Shown here: positions 52,459 to 53,361 of the stretch, piece by piece | Position numbering within the stretch: position 1 is the first letter of the stretch | Layout of the letters: every line of letters begins with the position of its first letter | From: Acidobacteriota bacterium | Lineage (GTDB): Bacteria > Acidobacteriota > Terriglobia > Terriglobales > Acidobacteriaceae | DNA length: 53,361 bases | Direction of reading: 5' to 3' | Assembly (NCBI GenBank): GCA_021793405.1 | Contig: JAJYSV010000024.1 | Location: 1 to 53,361, forward strand | Translations under genes and position numbers: made by a program | Notes under the pieces: model-generated | Database searches by the model: none | What the model was told of the DNA's origin: nothing | The model's input: only the letters and a program-made list of their open reading frames with translations

Positions 52459-53361
52459 ATGAAACTCGAAGATGATGGCCAACAAAACTCATTACTGCGG
52501 CGTGTCTTGGCTCGGCGCGACTTTATCAAAGATTCTCTGGTCGGTGTTGCCGGTGCAACATTGACGGGGTCCGCTGTCGATAATGCTCTTGGTTTGAGTA
52601 ACTCCGCGACGAACCGGCCTCCGAATATTCTCTACATTCACTCTCACGACACTGGCCGCATGACGAGCCCTTTTGGTTACGATGTTCCCACTCCCAATCT
52701 CCAGCGGCTGGCCACCGAAGGTATCCTTTTTCGGCAGATGTATTGTGCTGCGCCGACATGCTCTCCCAGTCGAGCCAGTCTGTTGACTGGAGAGTGCCCG
52801 CACAGTAACGGTATGTTGGGACTGGTGAATCGCGGCTTCTCCATGAACAACTACCAACATCACATTGTCCACACACTACGTCGAGAAGCCGGATATCATT
52901 CGACCCTAATCGGTCTGCAGCATGTAGCGAAGAATCCCGAGACCATTGGATACGACCATGTAGAGGTTATCCCAGGCAATCATGTGGAGCAAGTCACGCC
53001 GGCTGCGGTTCAATTCCTCCGCAATAAGCCCCAGCAACCTTTCTGGCTGACCGTCGGCTACTTCGAGACCCATCGCAAATATCGCCAGGCGGAACCCCAG
53101 GATGATTGGCGCTATATTCTACCTCCGCCTCCTATTCCTGACGCTCCTGCTACCCGCAGAGATATGGCGGATTTTCATGCGTCAGTGCGGAAGCTTGATT
53201 GGGGTGTTGGACAAGTCTTGGCGGCTCTTGATGCGGCAGGACTGGCTGAAAATACGCTTGTCATTTCGACCACCGATCACGGGATCGCTTTCCCCAAGAT
53301 GAAATGCAATTTATACGACGGCGGGATGGGCGTTCATATGGTCATGCGTGGCCCACAAGGA
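52459..53361 (+). CDS. Sulfatase, heparan N-sulfatase-like (cut by window end)
   Basis: An open frame from ATG 52459 to the end of the window, 301 codons with no stop. The N-terminus LLRRVLARRDFIKDSLVGVAG is Tat-like. PPNILYIHSHDTGRMTSPFG places HSHD where many sulfatases have a DD pair, as in N-sulfoglucosamine sulfohydrolase relatives. The activation motif is TCSPSRASLLTG (Cys101), then LDAAGLAENTLVISTTDHGIAFPKMK. AGAGG precedes the ATG. The C-terminal half is missing. It follows the previous sulfatase by 91 bp and is likely in the same operon. Confidence 0.9.
   Translation, partial: MKLEDDGQQNSLLRRVLARRDFIKDSLVGVAGATLTGSAVDNALGLSNSATNRPPNILYIHSHDTGRMTSPFGYDVPTPNLQRLATEGILFRQMYCAAPTCSPSRASLLTGECPHSNGMLGLVNRGFSMNNYQHHIVHTLRREAGYHSTLIGLQHVAKNPETIGYDHVEVIPGNHVEQVTPAAVQFLRNKPQQPFWLTVGYFETHRKYRQAEPQDDWRYILPPPPIPDAPATRRDMADFHASVRKLDWGVGQVLAALDAAGLAENTLVISTTDHGIAFPKMKCNLYDGGMGVHMVMRGPQG

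Noticed and set aside
1-53361. tRNA, rRNA, CRISPR array, insertion sequence, prophage or known riboswitch
   Set aside because: Reading both strands by eye I saw no tRNA-like TTCGA-arm context, no regularly spaced repeats, no transposase or integrase, and no aptamer I could recognise; a covariance-model search would be decisive.

Overview
The window looks like a chromosomal segment of an Acidobacteriota bacterium, most likely class Terriglobia (Acidobacteriia). The evidence is two very long outer-membrane receptors that begin with a carboxypeptidase-regulatory-like beta-sandwich, a membrane regulator with the winged-helix N-terminus common in that phylum, many Tat-type secreted sulfatases and oxidoreductases, and moderate-to-high GC coding with AGGAGG-type ribosome sites. 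Assignment is by protein resemblance only; no rRNA or tRNA gene was seen, nor any insertion sequence or CRISPR array.

Layout. 0.2-1.9 kb: a DHA2-type drug exporter. 2.1-5.1 kb: propionyl/methylmalonyl-CoA genes (meaB, epimerase) running by start/stop overlaps into tRNA t6A and acetylation genes (tsaB, rimI). 5.2-8.2 kb: a small DUF465-like protein, then phospholipid synthesis (psd-pssA) and an aspartate-semialdehyde-dehydrogenase homologue without its catalytic cysteine. 8.2-12.8 kb: secreted plant-cell-wall enzymes (CE15-like esterase, GH28 pectinase, an alpha/alpha-barrel protein). 13.0-16.6 kb: a sulfite/nitrite reductase and siroheme operon (nirA, sirC, cobA). It is preceded by a strong promoter, a 28-codon peptide with five cysteines in seven residues (two CC pairs plus one C) and a classic intrinsic terminator, together looking like a cysteine-sensing attenuator. 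16.7-26.6 kb: amino-sugar and uronate catabolism (agaS, a PfkB kinase, an M20 peptidase, a DeoR regulator, kduI, cupin, two sugar epimerase-like TIM barrels, a Gfo/Idh/MocA oxidoreductase). 26.6-32.4 kb: a nickel-permease-like protein and hypE, hypD, hypC, hypF for NiFe-hydrogenase maturation, with no hydrogenase subunit in view. 32.5-53.4 kb: a sulfatase-rich locus.

The sulfatase locus is arranged around a membrane-anchored winged-helix regulator at 45.8-47.1 kb. To its left, on the minus strand, are a TonB-type receptor, two sulfatase-family proteins, two tandem phospholipase C-like phosphoesterases and a third sulfatase. To its right, on the plus strand, are a second receptor and two more sulfatases, the last cut by the window end. 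Both receptors have the same 21-bp element upstream, in the same orientation relative to the gene, embedded in A-tract repeats spaced 10-12 bp. I infer that the regulator or a related factor binds there and that the locus takes up and desulfates a sulfated glycan or sulfate ester.

The strongest candidates for new biology are the cysteine-rich leader/attenuator (13.01-13.21 kb) and the shared receptor operator (45.61-45.65 and 47.15-47.18 kb). Both are predictions from sequence alone.
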